This document shows, piece by piece, positions 19,180 to 27,470 of a DNA stretch of 64,000 nucleotides (position 1 is the stretch's first letter; each line of letters opens with the position of its first letter). A program made the translations under genes and the position numbers. The stretch comes from Terriglobia bacterium. GTDB taxonomy: Bacteria; Acidobacteriota; Terriglobia; JAJPHL01. The notes below the pieces were generated by a model. It saw nothing but the letters and a program-made list of their open reading frames with translations, was not told where the DNA came from and searched no databases. The stretch is from positions 1 to 64,000 of the forward strand of contig JAJPHL010000014.1 of assembly GCA_021325275.1 (NCBI GenBank), in the 5' to 3' direction.

Positions 19180-20148
19180 GTGAAAACCTTTCTGCGCGCG
19201 CTCGCTTTGGTTTCTCTTGCCGGCATTGTTTGGGCGCAAGATCTTCACACGTTGTCGGTAACGGTGCACGATCCAACGGGCGCGGGAATCCCGCGAGCCA
19301 AACTCGATGTCGCGATGCTCCCGTTTGGGACGCCTGCGCCGCCACCGGCAGATCGCGCGGGCAGGACTTCCGTCGCGCTTCCAGCAGGAGCGTACGATTT
19401 GCTCGTTACCGCGGACGGATTCACGAAGTGGTACAAGCATGTCGAGATGGGGTCTACTGAGCTACAGCTCACCATCTCGCTGAAAATCATGACTTTTTCC
19501 GGACCGACGGTCATGGAATCCGCTCCCGCGCCGCCAATCGGAGACTACAAGCAGGCGATCCGCGAGGCTGTGCAACCGCGCGAGCAGGACGTTTCTCTTT
19601 TACTCTTCACTGTCGACCCATCGAAGCCCGTTCGCGTGGTCACCTGGACGAAAGAGAAAAAAATGAGCCTATTCATGAAAGATGGAAAGCCCGTGATGAC
19701 GGCGCCGGGCGACATTTGGGTCACGATAGTTCCGGAAGTTCGCAATTTCTGCCGTGGCGCAGGGCCGGATCTTACGCTGCGTATCGAGCAGCGACTCGGT
19801 CTGCCGCCCGGCGCCGGTTACACGGACTTTCTTGAATTGGAAGTCGAACCGTCGTTGACGAATCTTTTTCGCCCTTGCGGCGCCCCCTCGACAACTACGC
19901 ACACTTGCACGGCTGCACCACCGGCGAGCGCCGACACACCTTACGCGAGCTGGTTTTATCGCCAGTATTACAACTCTTACGCGAGTCAATATCAATATCC
20001 ATGGACATCGCTTGGATACACGTTCGATTGGGCGCGCTATTCGGACGGCACATTCGTGCGTTACGGCGAGAGTGAGTTTGTGATTCCATCCGGCGCGCCG
20101 ATCAAAGTAATCGCCTCGGCGTCGACGGCCGCGTACTGCGCTAAGTGA
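19180..20148 (+). CDS. Secreted protein with carboxypeptidase-regulatory-like domain
   Basis: 322 aa from GTG at 19180, chosen because a signal peptide follows directly (KTFLRALALVSLAGIVWAQ). Residues about 22-110 resemble a carboxypeptidase regulatory-like (CarboxypepD_reg) Ig fold: LSVTVHDPTGAGIPRAKLDV...RTSVALPAGAYDLLVTADGF. The rest is unassigned; it has a paired-Cys region (CGAPSTTTHTC) and a Tyr-rich stretch (FYRQYYNSYASQYQYPW). It runs downstream of the ExbB/ExbD pair but probably has its own promoter. Its stop overlaps the end of the convergent NHL gene by eight bases. Function is unknown. Confidence 0.75.
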   Translation: MKTFLRALALVSLAGIVWAQDLHTLSVTVHDPTGAGIPRAKLDVAMLPFGTPAPPPADRAGRTSVALPAGAYDLLVTADGFTKWYKHVEMGSTELQLTISLKIMTFSGPTVMESAPAPPIGDYKQAIREAVQPREQDVSLLLFTVDPSKPVRVVTWTKEKKMSLFMKDGKPVMTAPGDIWVTIVPEVRNFCRGAGPDLTLRIEQRLGLPPGAGYTDFLELEVEPSLTNLFRPCGAPSTTTHTCTAAPPASADTPYASWFYRQYYNSYASQYQYPWTSLGYTFDWARYSDGTFVRYGESEFVIPSGAPIKVIASASTAAYCAK

Positions 20149-21175
20149 CGTGACGCAATTTGCTGACGCGACCCACCTCGACCCACTCGACCACGAAGAT
20201 ATTTCCGTGGCGATCGAAGCACGCGCCGTGCGGAGCCACAAACTTCCCGGGTTTGAACGCTTCGCGCGGCTGCGTGCGCGTCTTGCGCCACTCCGATTCC
20301 GAATCGTCGCCAAGTTGGGCGACAACTTGGTTGTTCCGGTCAAAAACCGTTACGCGCGCGCCGAGATCGGGCACCACCACGTCGCCGTTCTTGAAGAATC
20401 CGAAGTGACACGGGAGTTTCGTGCCGTCCACAAAGTCGATGGACTTGCCGTCGAGCGTGAATCGCTGGATTCGTGCATTCGCGCGATCGGCCACGAGCAG
20501 CACCGGCGATTTTCCACGGACGTCCAAAGCTATTCCGTGCGGGCAATCGAGTTTCCCGGCCTCTTTGCCTTTCCCGCCGAACGTTCGGATGTACTCGCCC
20601 TTTGGATTGTATTGATTGATGTAGCTCGAACCGTAGCCGTCGCCGACGTAGATGTCGCCGTTCGGCGCGATGGCCAAGTTCGTGGGGCTATATTTGATTT
20701 TCTTTCCATCGGCGCCCGGCTTGTACGCGTCCGATTGCTCAGGATATCCGATGGTCCAAACTTCTTCGCCCTTCAGCGTGCGTTTGGTAACGAGCGCTTT
20801 CTTCGTGTCGCAGAGGTACAAAAACTCCTGGCTGCCCTCGCGATGGATGTGCAAGCCGTGCGCGCCGCCCTTGAATTCCGAACCCCACGACCGCACGAAT
20901 TTTCCCTTGGCGTCGAAGACCACCATCGAGTCGCTGCTTTCGCTCGAGGCATTCACAGTGTGATGCACGTAGATGTTGCCTTGCGAATCCTCGCAAACGC
21001 CGTGCGTGTTGCCGTAGCGAATGCTCGCGGGCAACTCGCCCCAGTCGTGGGTGACCTCGTAACGGTGCGCACCCTCGCCGACAATCGGCAACGCGCTGCC
21101 CGACTTGTTCGTGGCATGAAGAATGATGGGAGCACTCAGGCTCGCCGCGACAAAAGACCTTCTGGTAAGTTTCAT
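20141..21175 (-). CDS. Tat-exported six-bladed (NHL-type) beta-propeller protein
   Basis: 344 aa from the ATG at 21175. The start overlaps the stop of the upstream cytochrome gene as ATGA, which implies translational coupling. The N-terminus is a twin-arginine signal (KLTRRSFVAASLSAPIIL). The body has NHL-like blades (GVCEDSQGNIYVHHTVN, NLAIAPNGDIYVGDGYGS, PHGIALDVRGKSPVLLVADRANARIQRF, PHGACFDRHGNIFVVEW). Tat export suggests that it folds or takes up a cofactor before export. It presumably acts with the co-encoded heme-c protein, perhaps as a sugar- or lactone-related enzyme or a scaffold; this is inference. Confidence 0.85.
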   Translation of the reverse strand: MKLTRRSFVAASLSAPIILHATNKSGSALPIVGEGAHRYEVTHDWGELPASIRYGNTHGVCEDSQGNIYVHHTVNASSESSDSMVVFDAKGKFVRSWGSEFKGGAHGLHIHREGSQEFLYLCDTKKALVTKRTLKGEEVWTIGYPEQSDAYKPGADGKKIKYSPTNLAIAPNGDIYVGDGYGSSYINQYNPKGEYIRTFGGKGKEAGKLDCPHGIALDVRGKSPVLLVADRANARIQRFTLDGKSIDFVDGTKLPCHFGFFKNGDVVVPDLGARVTVFDRNNQVVAQLGDDSESEWRKTRTQPREAFKPGKFVAPHGACFDRHGNIFVVEWVEVGRVSKLRHVT

Positions 21176-24100
21176 GGCAAATTCGCCCCTTCGATCCACT
21201 TGCGGATTGTCTCATACTCCGTCGAGCCCGCGGTGAAACGCCGGCCACCGCCATGTGCCGTCATCGACGATCCCACAACTCCTTCGGCTTCCGCCGTCGA
21301 AATCGGTTTGCGGAGTAACAGGCTTTGCTCGGGATCAGCGGTATTCACCACGTTCATCACCGTGGAAAACGTAGCGTTGAAGAGCGTGTGCGTCGAGTGA
21401 CAGTCGGCGCAGGCGTAGCCGTCCGAGCCTTTCATGTGGAAGATTGGCTCGACGTACGCGTGAAAATATCCTTCGTCGAGTTTTCCGGCTGGCTTTGCGA
21501 CAGCGGCTGTCGCCGGACGCGCACCGGTGCCGGGGCGTCGCGGCGCGGGCATGTGAAATGCCTTCGCGACTTCCGCCACGTCCGCGTGACTATCGAGATA
21601 GCGCGCGGCTTCCCTCTGGCCTTCGCTGCGTCCGCCCGCCTGAGCCTCCACTTCCCGGAACGGCGTTTCGCGGACTATCAGAAGCGCTTTCCGCGCCAGT
21701 TGGCGCGTCTCCGCATCGTTGGAGTCCGCCATCTTCAGGAGCGCGCGCGAAAGTTTTTCGGCGCTCGATCCGAAGAAGGCGATTTGCTCGATGTCGTTGC
21801 CGATTCGGCTGTAGACCGGCGGCGCGACGCCTTCCAGATCCGCGTCCACTTCATAGGCGTCGCCGCGGCGCAGCGGAAGATCAGTGAGCGACTGGAGCAA
21901 GCGTTTCTGTTCGGCTGCCGGACGCGAGGAGAGAAACGCGGTGAATTTGTCGGCCAACCGCGCTTCGACGGCCAAGCGTCCGTCGATCGATCGCTTGCGA
22001 TCATCGTCGCGTCCAAGGAGTGCAACCCAATTCTGATAAAGGTAGCGAACATTTTCGTCCGCCAGATTATAGATAGCGGCGTGCAAGTTTGTTTCCACCC
22101 ACGGATGCTGCGGTGAGTGAAACATCGCGAGCAGCGTGTCCTCGATTTCGTTGCGCGCGTGATCGTCAGCGTTCCAGAACCAGCTTTGCCACAATCCGCG
22201 GACGGCTTGCATGCGAATGGCGGGCGAAGGATCGGCCGTGTCTTTCGCCAACGCGTCGATCAGCGCGCCGTCGCCTGCAAGATCCTTGAAATGATGCGCG
22301 AAGACTCGCGTTCCTCCCCAGCGCGTGCGATCGTCGGGTGACGCGAGCGCCGCCGCGACCAAGCGATCGCGTTGTGCATCCGCGCCGGGAATGCGGCGCA
22401 ATCCCCACGCGGCGGTGCGCTGAACCAATTTGCTTGGATCGCCCAATAATTTCGCCAGCGCCGGCGCAGATTCGGTCATCGCCGGACGGCCGAGCGCCGC
22501 GGCGGCCGCCTGGCGAATCAGTGCGTCATTCGAGTGCGTGGCCTTTTCAAGTTGCGCGAGCACCGCAGGCGACGGTTTGGCCCAAATCTCCTCCGTCTCA
22601 TTCAGAAATTTCATCGGATCGCTGGAAAGCGTCGTGGGAGCCGCTGCATCCCATCCAGGTGCGCGTTTCGCCAGAGGGAAATACGCGCTCAGCGCAACGG
22701 CGGCAAACTGCGTCTCGCGAAACGGCGTTTTGAAATTCTCGAACGATTGCAGCGGGTCCATCCAGCCGCCGAAATCCTGCTGGCGGCGCATTAAATAGTC
22801 GATGGCCTTCTTCACCTGCGGATTTTCGGCGGGAATCCCGGCGTCATGCAGCGCCCACAGCGCGTGGCCGGTTTGAAATTCCACTTCCGCTTCCTTGGCT
22901 TCAAACTTCATCGACCACTGGCCGTCTTCGCGCTGCAGCGAGAGAATCCGGGCCGCGTTGGCGGCGATTTGCTCGCGATACTTCGCAGGATCAATGTCGG
23001 CCAGCGCCAGCGTTTGGTAGCACAAGTCGATCATGTTCTTCACCTGAGCGGTGGCGATCATTTCCGGCAGGTGCAGAGTGTCTTCATGCAGGTCGTGCAA
23101 AGTTCTCCACGAATACCACGCGACTTCTTGGTTTGACACCAACGGAGTATTCCCGTTCGTTTCGTCCGGAGGCAACTCATGGCGGCCGGCGTAATAGAGT
23201 CGCAAATAGTTGGCGGCTTGTTCGTGATACGCAGGGCGCTTCTGTTGCGAAACGTTCGTTTCAAATAAACTTGCGAGCACCGACATGCGACTCAACACGT
23301 TGGCCGGCGCGGAAATCACGCGCGACCACACGACGTCTGCCTTCTCGAATCCATAGAAGGGCCGCGGATTCTGGTAGAAGCGATCTTCCAGGAATTGCAA
23401 TTGCTCGCGCTGGACGACGGGGTATCCGTTCACCACCGACATCAACTGCGCGCGCTGCGAAAAATGGCTGGCGTGACACGCCACGCACAGCGACGTTTCC
23501 TGATGCACCGGTGCTACGCGATCCATGGTGCCGCCGCGTCGCGGCGTGTTGGCAAACCAGGAGTCGCCGGCGCCCATGATGTAATCGACCGCCGTGCGCA
23601 CGGCCTCGTGTGGATCGCGATACGGCGGCGCGTTGTAGACGCGCGTGCGCAAGCGATACTCGGGATGATTCGCGCGCACGCGAACGTAGTAATCGCCGGC
23701 CGATTCGAGCACGCGCGGCGTGAACTTATTGCCCGGCAGGGCTTGCACTTCATGCGGCGCGGCCACGGGGTCTTGTCCACGCGTGTACTCGGTGAGTTTG
23801 CCGTCGATCACGTGAAAGACCGACACATCGACAGGAAGATCGTCGCGATCGGTCAACTCAAGTTGGAAGTAAACCAGTTTCGGTTCGGCGCCATCGAAGC
23901 GAAAGCGATACCAATCTTCGCCGCGCGCATCGGCGACGTATTTCTTGCGCGGCGTTCCCGGCACGGGGATGTATTCCAGTTCGTCCCCGGATGCATAGAT
24001 CGTTTTGCCGAGCGTCATCTCGCTCGCCGATTTCCAAGTGTGATTCGCGCCGCGGTTCAATTGCGGCGAATCCGGCCAGCGATTGATCTGTAGAGTAAAT

Positions 24101-24447
24101 TCCCCTGTGACGCCTGTCGCGTCCAAGCGCAGCGCGGCGGGCGCGTCCGCCGGCAAATGGAACATCGCGTACAAATCGGCGTCGCCGGCATGAAGTGTTT
24201 TCTCGACGAGAGCGTTCTCGCCGTTCATCAGCCGTACGCGCAAGCGCGCATCCGGGACCAACAACGACACCGGCACCAAGACAAGCAAGCTGCACAACGC
24301 ATTCGGCTTTAGACGAGTCAGCGGAATTGCGCCCGTGCGAATTTGTTCGACGGTCGAATAAATCGCGGGCACGCGGATTCCCTGCGCGGACAAAACTTGG
24401 GAAACCGGCAGCAGAGGTAGCAAAAAGAAAAGCGCTCGAAACCTCAT
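21172..24447 (-). CDS. Large exported di-heme-motif protein with toroid and HEAT repeats
   Basis: 1091 aa from the ATG at 24447, with a signal peptide (MRFRALFFLLPLLPVSQVLS). Domains in order: N-terminal beta-rich region (about 20-280) with pre-peptidase-like folds; a CxxCH heme motif at Cys321/Cys324/His325 (CVACH); a squalene-cyclase-like helical toroid (about 480-600, with REDGQWSMKF and RRQQDFGGWMDP); HEAT repeats (about 620-760); and a C-terminal cytochrome c domain of the planctomycete type with CADCH at 1013-1017 and an IRKWIEGG-like end. It sits between a cyclic-nucleotide-binding protein gene (10 bases upstream) and the NHL gene (ATGA overlap). A multi-domain periplasmic redox protein is likely; the substrate is unknown. 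Confidence 0.88.
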   Translation of the reverse strand: MRFRALFFLLPLLPVSQVLSAQGIRVPAIYSTVEQIRTGAIPLTRLKPNALCSLLVLVPVSLLVPDARLRVRLMNGENALVEKTLHAGDADLYAMFHLPADAPAALRLDATGVTGEFTLQINRWPDSPQLNRGANHTWKSASEMTLGKTIYASGDELEYIPVPGTPRKKYVADARGEDWYRFRFDGAEPKLVYFQLELTDRDDLPVDVSVFHVIDGKLTEYTRGQDPVAAPHEVQALPGNKFTPRVLESAGDYYVRVRANHPEYRLRTRVYNAPPYRDPHEAVRTAVDYIMGAGDSWFANTPRRGGTMDRVAPVHQETSLCVACHASHFSQRAQLMSVVNGYPVVQREQLQFLEDRFYQNPRPFYGFEKADVVWSRVISAPANVLSRMSVLASLFETNVSQQKRPAYHEQAANYLRLYYAGRHELPPDETNGNTPLVSNQEVAWYSWRTLHDLHEDTLHLPEMIATAQVKNMIDLCYQTLALADIDPAKYREQIAANAARILSLQREDGQWSMKFEAKEAEVEFQTGHALWALHDAGIPAENPQVKKAIDYLMRRQQDFGGWMDPLQSFENFKTPFRETQFAAVALSAYFPLAKRAPGWDAAAPTTLSSDPMKFLNETEEIWAKPSPAVLAQLEKATHSNDALIRQAAAAALGRPAMTESAPALAKLLGDPSKLVQRTAAWGLRRIPGADAQRDRLVAAALASPDDRTRWGGTRVFAHHFKDLAGDGALIDALAKDTADPSPAIRMQAVRGLWQSWFWNADDHARNEIEDTLLAMFHSPQHPWVETNLHAAIYNLADENVRYLYQNWVALLGRDDDRKRSIDGRLAVEARLADKFTAFLSSRPAAEQKRLLQSLTDLPLRRGDAYEVDADLEGVAPPVYSRIGNDIEQIAFFGSSAEKLSRALLKMADSNDAETRQLARKALLIVRETPFREVEAQAGGRSEGQREAARYLDSHADVAEVAKAFHMPAPRRPGTGARPATAAVAKPAGKLDEGYFHAYVEPIFHMKGSDGYACADCHSTHTLFNATFSTVMNVVNTADPEQSLLLRKPISTAEAEGVVGSSMTAHGGGRRFTAGSTEYETIRKWIEGANLP

Positions 24448-24457
24448 CAACTCGATG

Positions 24458-24835
24458 TTAGCACTGGCGAGCGGAGGTAACTAGCGTCCGGTTCATCTTG
24501 CGCATGCGATCCGACATCAGCTTCATCACATGGATCGCGAAAAACGGCGTTTGCTCCACGAGAAACATGAAGCGCTTCGCCGTGACCGGCACCACTCTTG
24601 TAGTGGACTTCACACGCGCCGACGCGCTACGCGGGCCGTCGTCGATGAGCGCCATTTCTCCGAAGATGCCACCGACGCCGATCGTCTCGACCACTGTGTC
24701 GCCGACCACAATATCCACTTCGCCTTCTAGCACGGCGTACATGAGATCGCCGGGATCGGCTTCTTTAAAGATCACATGCCCGGGTTCGTACGTTACGACA
24801 TTGTCGGCATTGCGAAAGAGGCGCGTTGTATCCAT
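24458..24835 (-). CDS. Cyclic nucleotide-binding domain protein (Crp-type sensor without DNA-binding domain)
   Basis: 125 aa consisting of a single cNMP-binding beta-roll: GHVIFKEADPGDLMYAVLEGEVDIVV, then GGIFGEMALIDDGPRSASARVKSTTRVV, with the FGEMAL...R-A phosphate-binding cassette largely kept. It ends in helices but has no helix-turn-helix, so it is not a complete Crp/Fnr regulator. It precedes the cytochrome gene by 10 bases. It may sense a nucleotide and act on a partner protein; that is inference. Confidence 0.88.
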   Translation of the reverse strand: MDTTRLFRNADNVVTYEPGHVIFKEADPGDLMYAVLEGEVDIVVGDTVVETIGVGGIFGEMALIDDGPRSASARVKSTTRVVPVTAKRFMFLVEQTPFFAIHVMKLMSDRMRKMNRTLVTSARQC

Positions 24836-24903
24836 TGGGGGGTAACCTTGATTCCAGCCGCTATTCTAACGGTTGACACCACCTTTAAGCTATTAAGATT
24901 GCG

Positions 24904-25923
24904 TTAGGGAATCAGAAGCACCTTACCAACATTCTCGCGGCGCTGGATGTAGCGATGCGCCGCGGCCGCTTCCGCCAGCGGAAACATTTTCCCAATCGTC
25001 GGGCGAATCTTGCCGTCTTCGTAAAGCTTGCGCAACTCCGCAAGTTCTTCCAGGAGGAGCGCGGCTTCCTTGGGCGTGTCCATGCGGCCGATGTGCGCGC
25101 CGATGATCGTCTTGTTATCCATCATCAACTGCCGCGGATTGATGCGCATTTCGAGCAGCCACTCGATCGCCGTGCCGATGCCCGCGCGTTCGCCGGTAGC
25201 CGCGCGCGAGAATCCGAAGACGATGAGCCGGCCGAGCGGAGCAAGCAAGCTGTAGTTGATTTTCGTCGCCGACCCGCCGAGCGGATCGAGAATCATGTCG
25301 ACGCCCTCACCGTTGGTGAGCCGCCGGACTTCCGCGGCCCAGTCGCCAGTGCGATAGTCGATGGCGTGATCGACGCCGTGCTCGCGCAGCAGTGCATGTT
25401 TTCCTGGCGACGCGGTGCCGAAGATCGAGGCGCCGATCGCGCGCGCCAGTTGAATCGCGGCCATCCCCACGCCGCCGGCCGCGGTGTGGATAAAAATCCG
25501 TTCGCCGCGACGCAATTGTCCTTGGCGAACCATCATGTGATACGCGGTCACGTAGACCACCGGCATCGCGGCCGCTTCTTCGAAGCACATTCCGTTGGGG
25601 ATGGCGATGGCGCGCGCGGCCAGCGCGACCACCTGCGAGGCGTAGCCGCCGCACGGCAGCAACGCGACGGCACGGTCGCCCTCGCGCCAATTCTCCACAC
25701 CCGCGCCCAGGCGATCGACAACGCCCGCCGCTTCGAATCCGGGAACGTAGGGAATCTTGAACGACGTGGGATAGAGTCCCATGCGCTGCATGATGTCGGC
25801 AAAATTGATTCCCGCGGCGCGCACGGCAATGCGAATTTCTCCCGCGCCCGGTTCGAGATCGGGCGCCTCGCGAAGTTCGAGCGCTTCGGGCGGTCCATGA
25901 CGCGTGATGAAGGCGGCGCGCAT
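24904..25923 (-). CDS. Zinc-free medium-chain quinone oxidoreductase (QOR-like)
   Basis: 339 aa, the usual MDR length. N-terminal catalytic domain (LEPGAGEIRIAVRAAGINFADIMQRMGLYP), then a Rossmann NADPH site AAGGVGMAAIQLARAIGA, and the family segment MILDPLGGSATKINYSLLAPLGRLIVFG. The catalytic zinc ligands of alcohol dehydrogenases are absent, as expected for quinone reductase-like MDRs. It probably reduces quinones or enones with NADPH in the cytoplasm. The start at 25923 has a TAGGAT box six bases upstream and no ribosome site. It is divergent from the gene at 26021. Confidence 0.93.
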   Translation of the reverse strand: MRAAFITRHGPPEALELREAPDLEPGAGEIRIAVRAAGINFADIMQRMGLYPTSFKIPYVPGFEAAGVVDRLGAGVENWREGDRAVALLPCGGYASQVVALAARAIAIPNGMCFEEAAAMPVVYVTAYHMMVRQGQLRRGERIFIHTAAGGVGMAAIQLARAIGASIFGTASPGKHALLREHGVDHAIDYRTGDWAAEVRRLTNGEGVDMILDPLGGSATKINYSLLAPLGRLIVFGFSRAATGERAGIGTAIEWLLEMRINPRQLMMDNKTIIGAHIGRMDTPKEAALLLEELAELRKLYEDGKIRPTIGKMFPLAEAAAAHRYIQRRENVGKVLLIP

Positions 25924-25949
25924 GCCGTCATCCTATATCAATCGCGGCG

Positions 25950-26004
25950 TCACACCGCCGCTGGGGTCGCAACCGCGGCGCTTCAGCGCCGCTAGCGGCG
26001 GAAA
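25950..26004. other. GC-rich palindromic element between divergent genes
   Basis: The 97 bases between the two start codons hold nested inverted repeats: GGCGC-TTCA-GCGCC in the centre and CCGC/GCGG outer arms (CCGCTGG to CTAGCGG). The sequence is between two oppositely directed leaderless-type starts. It may be a dispersed palindrome or a shared regulatory site; sequence alone does not decide. Confidence 0.4.
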
Positions 26005-26020
26005 GGCGTATGCTAGTGCC

Positions 26021-27178
26021 ATGAAGCGCTTCTTTTTCGTTTTCGTCGCGTTCGTTTCCGTCACGTTCGTTTTCGTCGCGTTCGTTTTCGTCGCGGCGGG
26101 GGCGGTGGCACAATCGCCCGCACGAGACGCATTGCTCCAACAAGCGGATCGCGATCTCAACGCCGGTCCGTTTTCTGTGATGCACAAAAAACTCGCGCCG
26201 TCGAGCGGCGACAAGCACGACTACATGAGCGTGGGCCCTTACTGGTGGCCCGATCCCACCAAGCCCGACGGCCTGCCGTACATTCGCAAAGACGGCGTGA
26301 TCAATCCTGATCGCACGAGCGCCGCCACCGACAACGACGAGTTCAAGAAGCTTTTCAGCGCCGTGGGCACGCTGGCGCTCGCGTATCGCGAAACGGGATC
26401 GGAAAAATATGCCGAGCACGCCACGGCGCTGTTGCGCGCGTGGTTTCTCGATCCCGCCACGCGCATGAACCCCAATCTCAACTTCGGCCAAGCGGTTCCG
26501 GGACGCAACGAAGGACGCGGCACGGGAATCATCGATACGGCGGGGCTCGTCGATTTGGCGCGCGCGCTGCCGTGGCTCGAAAAATCGAAAGCGTGGAGCG
26601 ACGCTGATCGCGCGGGAATAAAACAGTGGTTCGCGACGTATCTTGATTGGTTGGAAACGAGCAAGAACGGCAAGGAAGAGCGCGAGGCCACCAACAATCA
26701 CGGAACTTGGTACGACGCGCAAGTTGTCGCCTTGGCGCTGGCCACGGGTCAAGACGCGCTGGCCAAGAAAACGCTCGAGGCGGCCAAGCAAAAACGCGTC
26801 GCTGCCGAGATCGAGCCCAATGGCAGCATGCCGCGCGAATTGGAACGCACCAAATCGTTCGGCTACAGCACGATGAATTTGCGCGCGTTCATGGAACTGG
26901 CGTCGCTGGGAGACCGCGCGGGCGTCGACCTATGGAATTATCAAACCGCGGACGGCCGCGGCATCCGCAAAGCTGTCGATTACCTCGCGCCCTACATGGA
27001 TCCATCGAAGCAGTGGGAGCACGAGCAGATCGAGCCGATGAATCGCACGGAGTTGGCGACACTGATGCGGCGCGCCGCGATCGCGTACAAAGAGCCGCGC
27101 TATGAAACGCTGGCGGAATCCGCGCACGCCGCAACAAATCGGATGGAACTGTTATGGCCGTATACAGGAGTAAAATAG
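26021..27178 (+). CDS. Alginate lyase-family exported protein
   Basis: 385 aa from the ATG at 26021. The alpha/alpha-barrel lyase signature NNHGTWYDAQ is present with Asn225, Asn226 and His227, the residues expected at the active site of the alginate lyase (Pfam 05426) fold. YMSVGPYWWPDP near residue 65 and a Tyr near GYSTMNLRAF also match. Substrates in this family include alginate and other uronic-acid polysaccharides, so alginate itself is not certain. The signal peptide is unusual: residues 6-25 are four five-residue repeats (FVFVA, FVSVT, FVFVA, FVFVA) encoded by 15-base tandem repeats. TATGCT ends six bases before the ATG. Confidence 0.88.
   Translation: MKRFFFVFVAFVSVTFVFVAFVFVAAGAVAQSPARDALLQQADRDLNAGPFSVMHKKLAPSSGDKHDYMSVGPYWWPDPTKPDGLPYIRKDGVINPDRTSAATDNDEFKKLFSAVGTLALAYRETGSEKYAEHATALLRAWFLDPATRMNPNLNFGQAVPGRNEGRGTGIIDTAGLVDLARALPWLEKSKAWSDADRAGIKQWFATYLDWLETSKNGKEEREATNNHGTWYDAQVVALALATGQDALAKKTLEAAKQKRVAAEIEPNGSMPRELERTKSFGYSTMNLRAFMELASLGDRAGVDLWNYQTADGRGIRKAVDYLAPYMDPSKQWEHEQIEPMNRTELATLMRRAAIAYKEPRYETLAESAHAATNRMELLWPYTGVK
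26036..26095 (+). repeat. Four 15-base tandem repeats inside a signal peptide
   Basis: Units at 26036, 26051, 26066 and 26081. Units 1, 3 and 4 encode FVFVA and unit 2 encodes FVSVT; the two last are identical in sequence (TTCGTTTTCGTCGCG). They form the whole hydrophobic core of the export signal of the lyase-like protein. Gain or loss of a unit keeps the frame and changes core length by five residues. Confidence 0.85.
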
Positions 27179-27203
27179 TCGCGTAGGAGAAAGGCGGTGC
27201 GGT

Positions 27204-27470
27204 ATGCCTGACAACCTGATCACCGAGCAGTTCGTGGACGTATTCGATACCAACGACGAATCAGAAGCAATGGTAGTGCGCGGTTTGCTCGAGTCGAGCG
27301 GGATTGACGTGCTCGAAACCGCCGTGCAGGCGGCCCAGCGCGTCCATTCGTTCACTTCGGGACCAATGGGGCATATTCGCCTCAGCGTTTTCGAGCGCGA
27401 CGCCGAGGACGCCCGGCAAGTCATCGAGGGGAATCGTCGCGGGGCAGACGAGCCGGAAGAAACGAATTAG
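27204..27470 (+). CDS. DUF2007 (putative signal transducing protein) domain protein
   Basis: 88 aa. It matches DUF2007: VDVFDTNDESEAMVVRGLLESSGIDVLE at the start and LSVFERDAEDARQVIEG at the end. The family is a small ferredoxin-like fold related to the PII fold; its function is unknown. The start ATG at 27204 has an AGGAG further upstream than usual (about 14 bases). The gene overlaps the stop codon of the convergent giant gene (tail-to-tail, four bases). It follows the lyase gene by 25 bases and may be co-transcribed. Confidence 0.82.
   Translation: MPDNLITEQFVDVFDTNDESEAMVVRGLLESSGIDVLETAVQAAQRVHSFTSGPMGHIRLSVFERDAEDARQVIEGNRRGADEPEETN

Noticed and set aside
24445..24460. TAACAT seven bases before the cytochrome gene as a leaderless promoter
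   Set aside because: The hexamer is made by the stop codon of the upstream cNMP gene only 10 bases away, so operon read-through explains expression without it.
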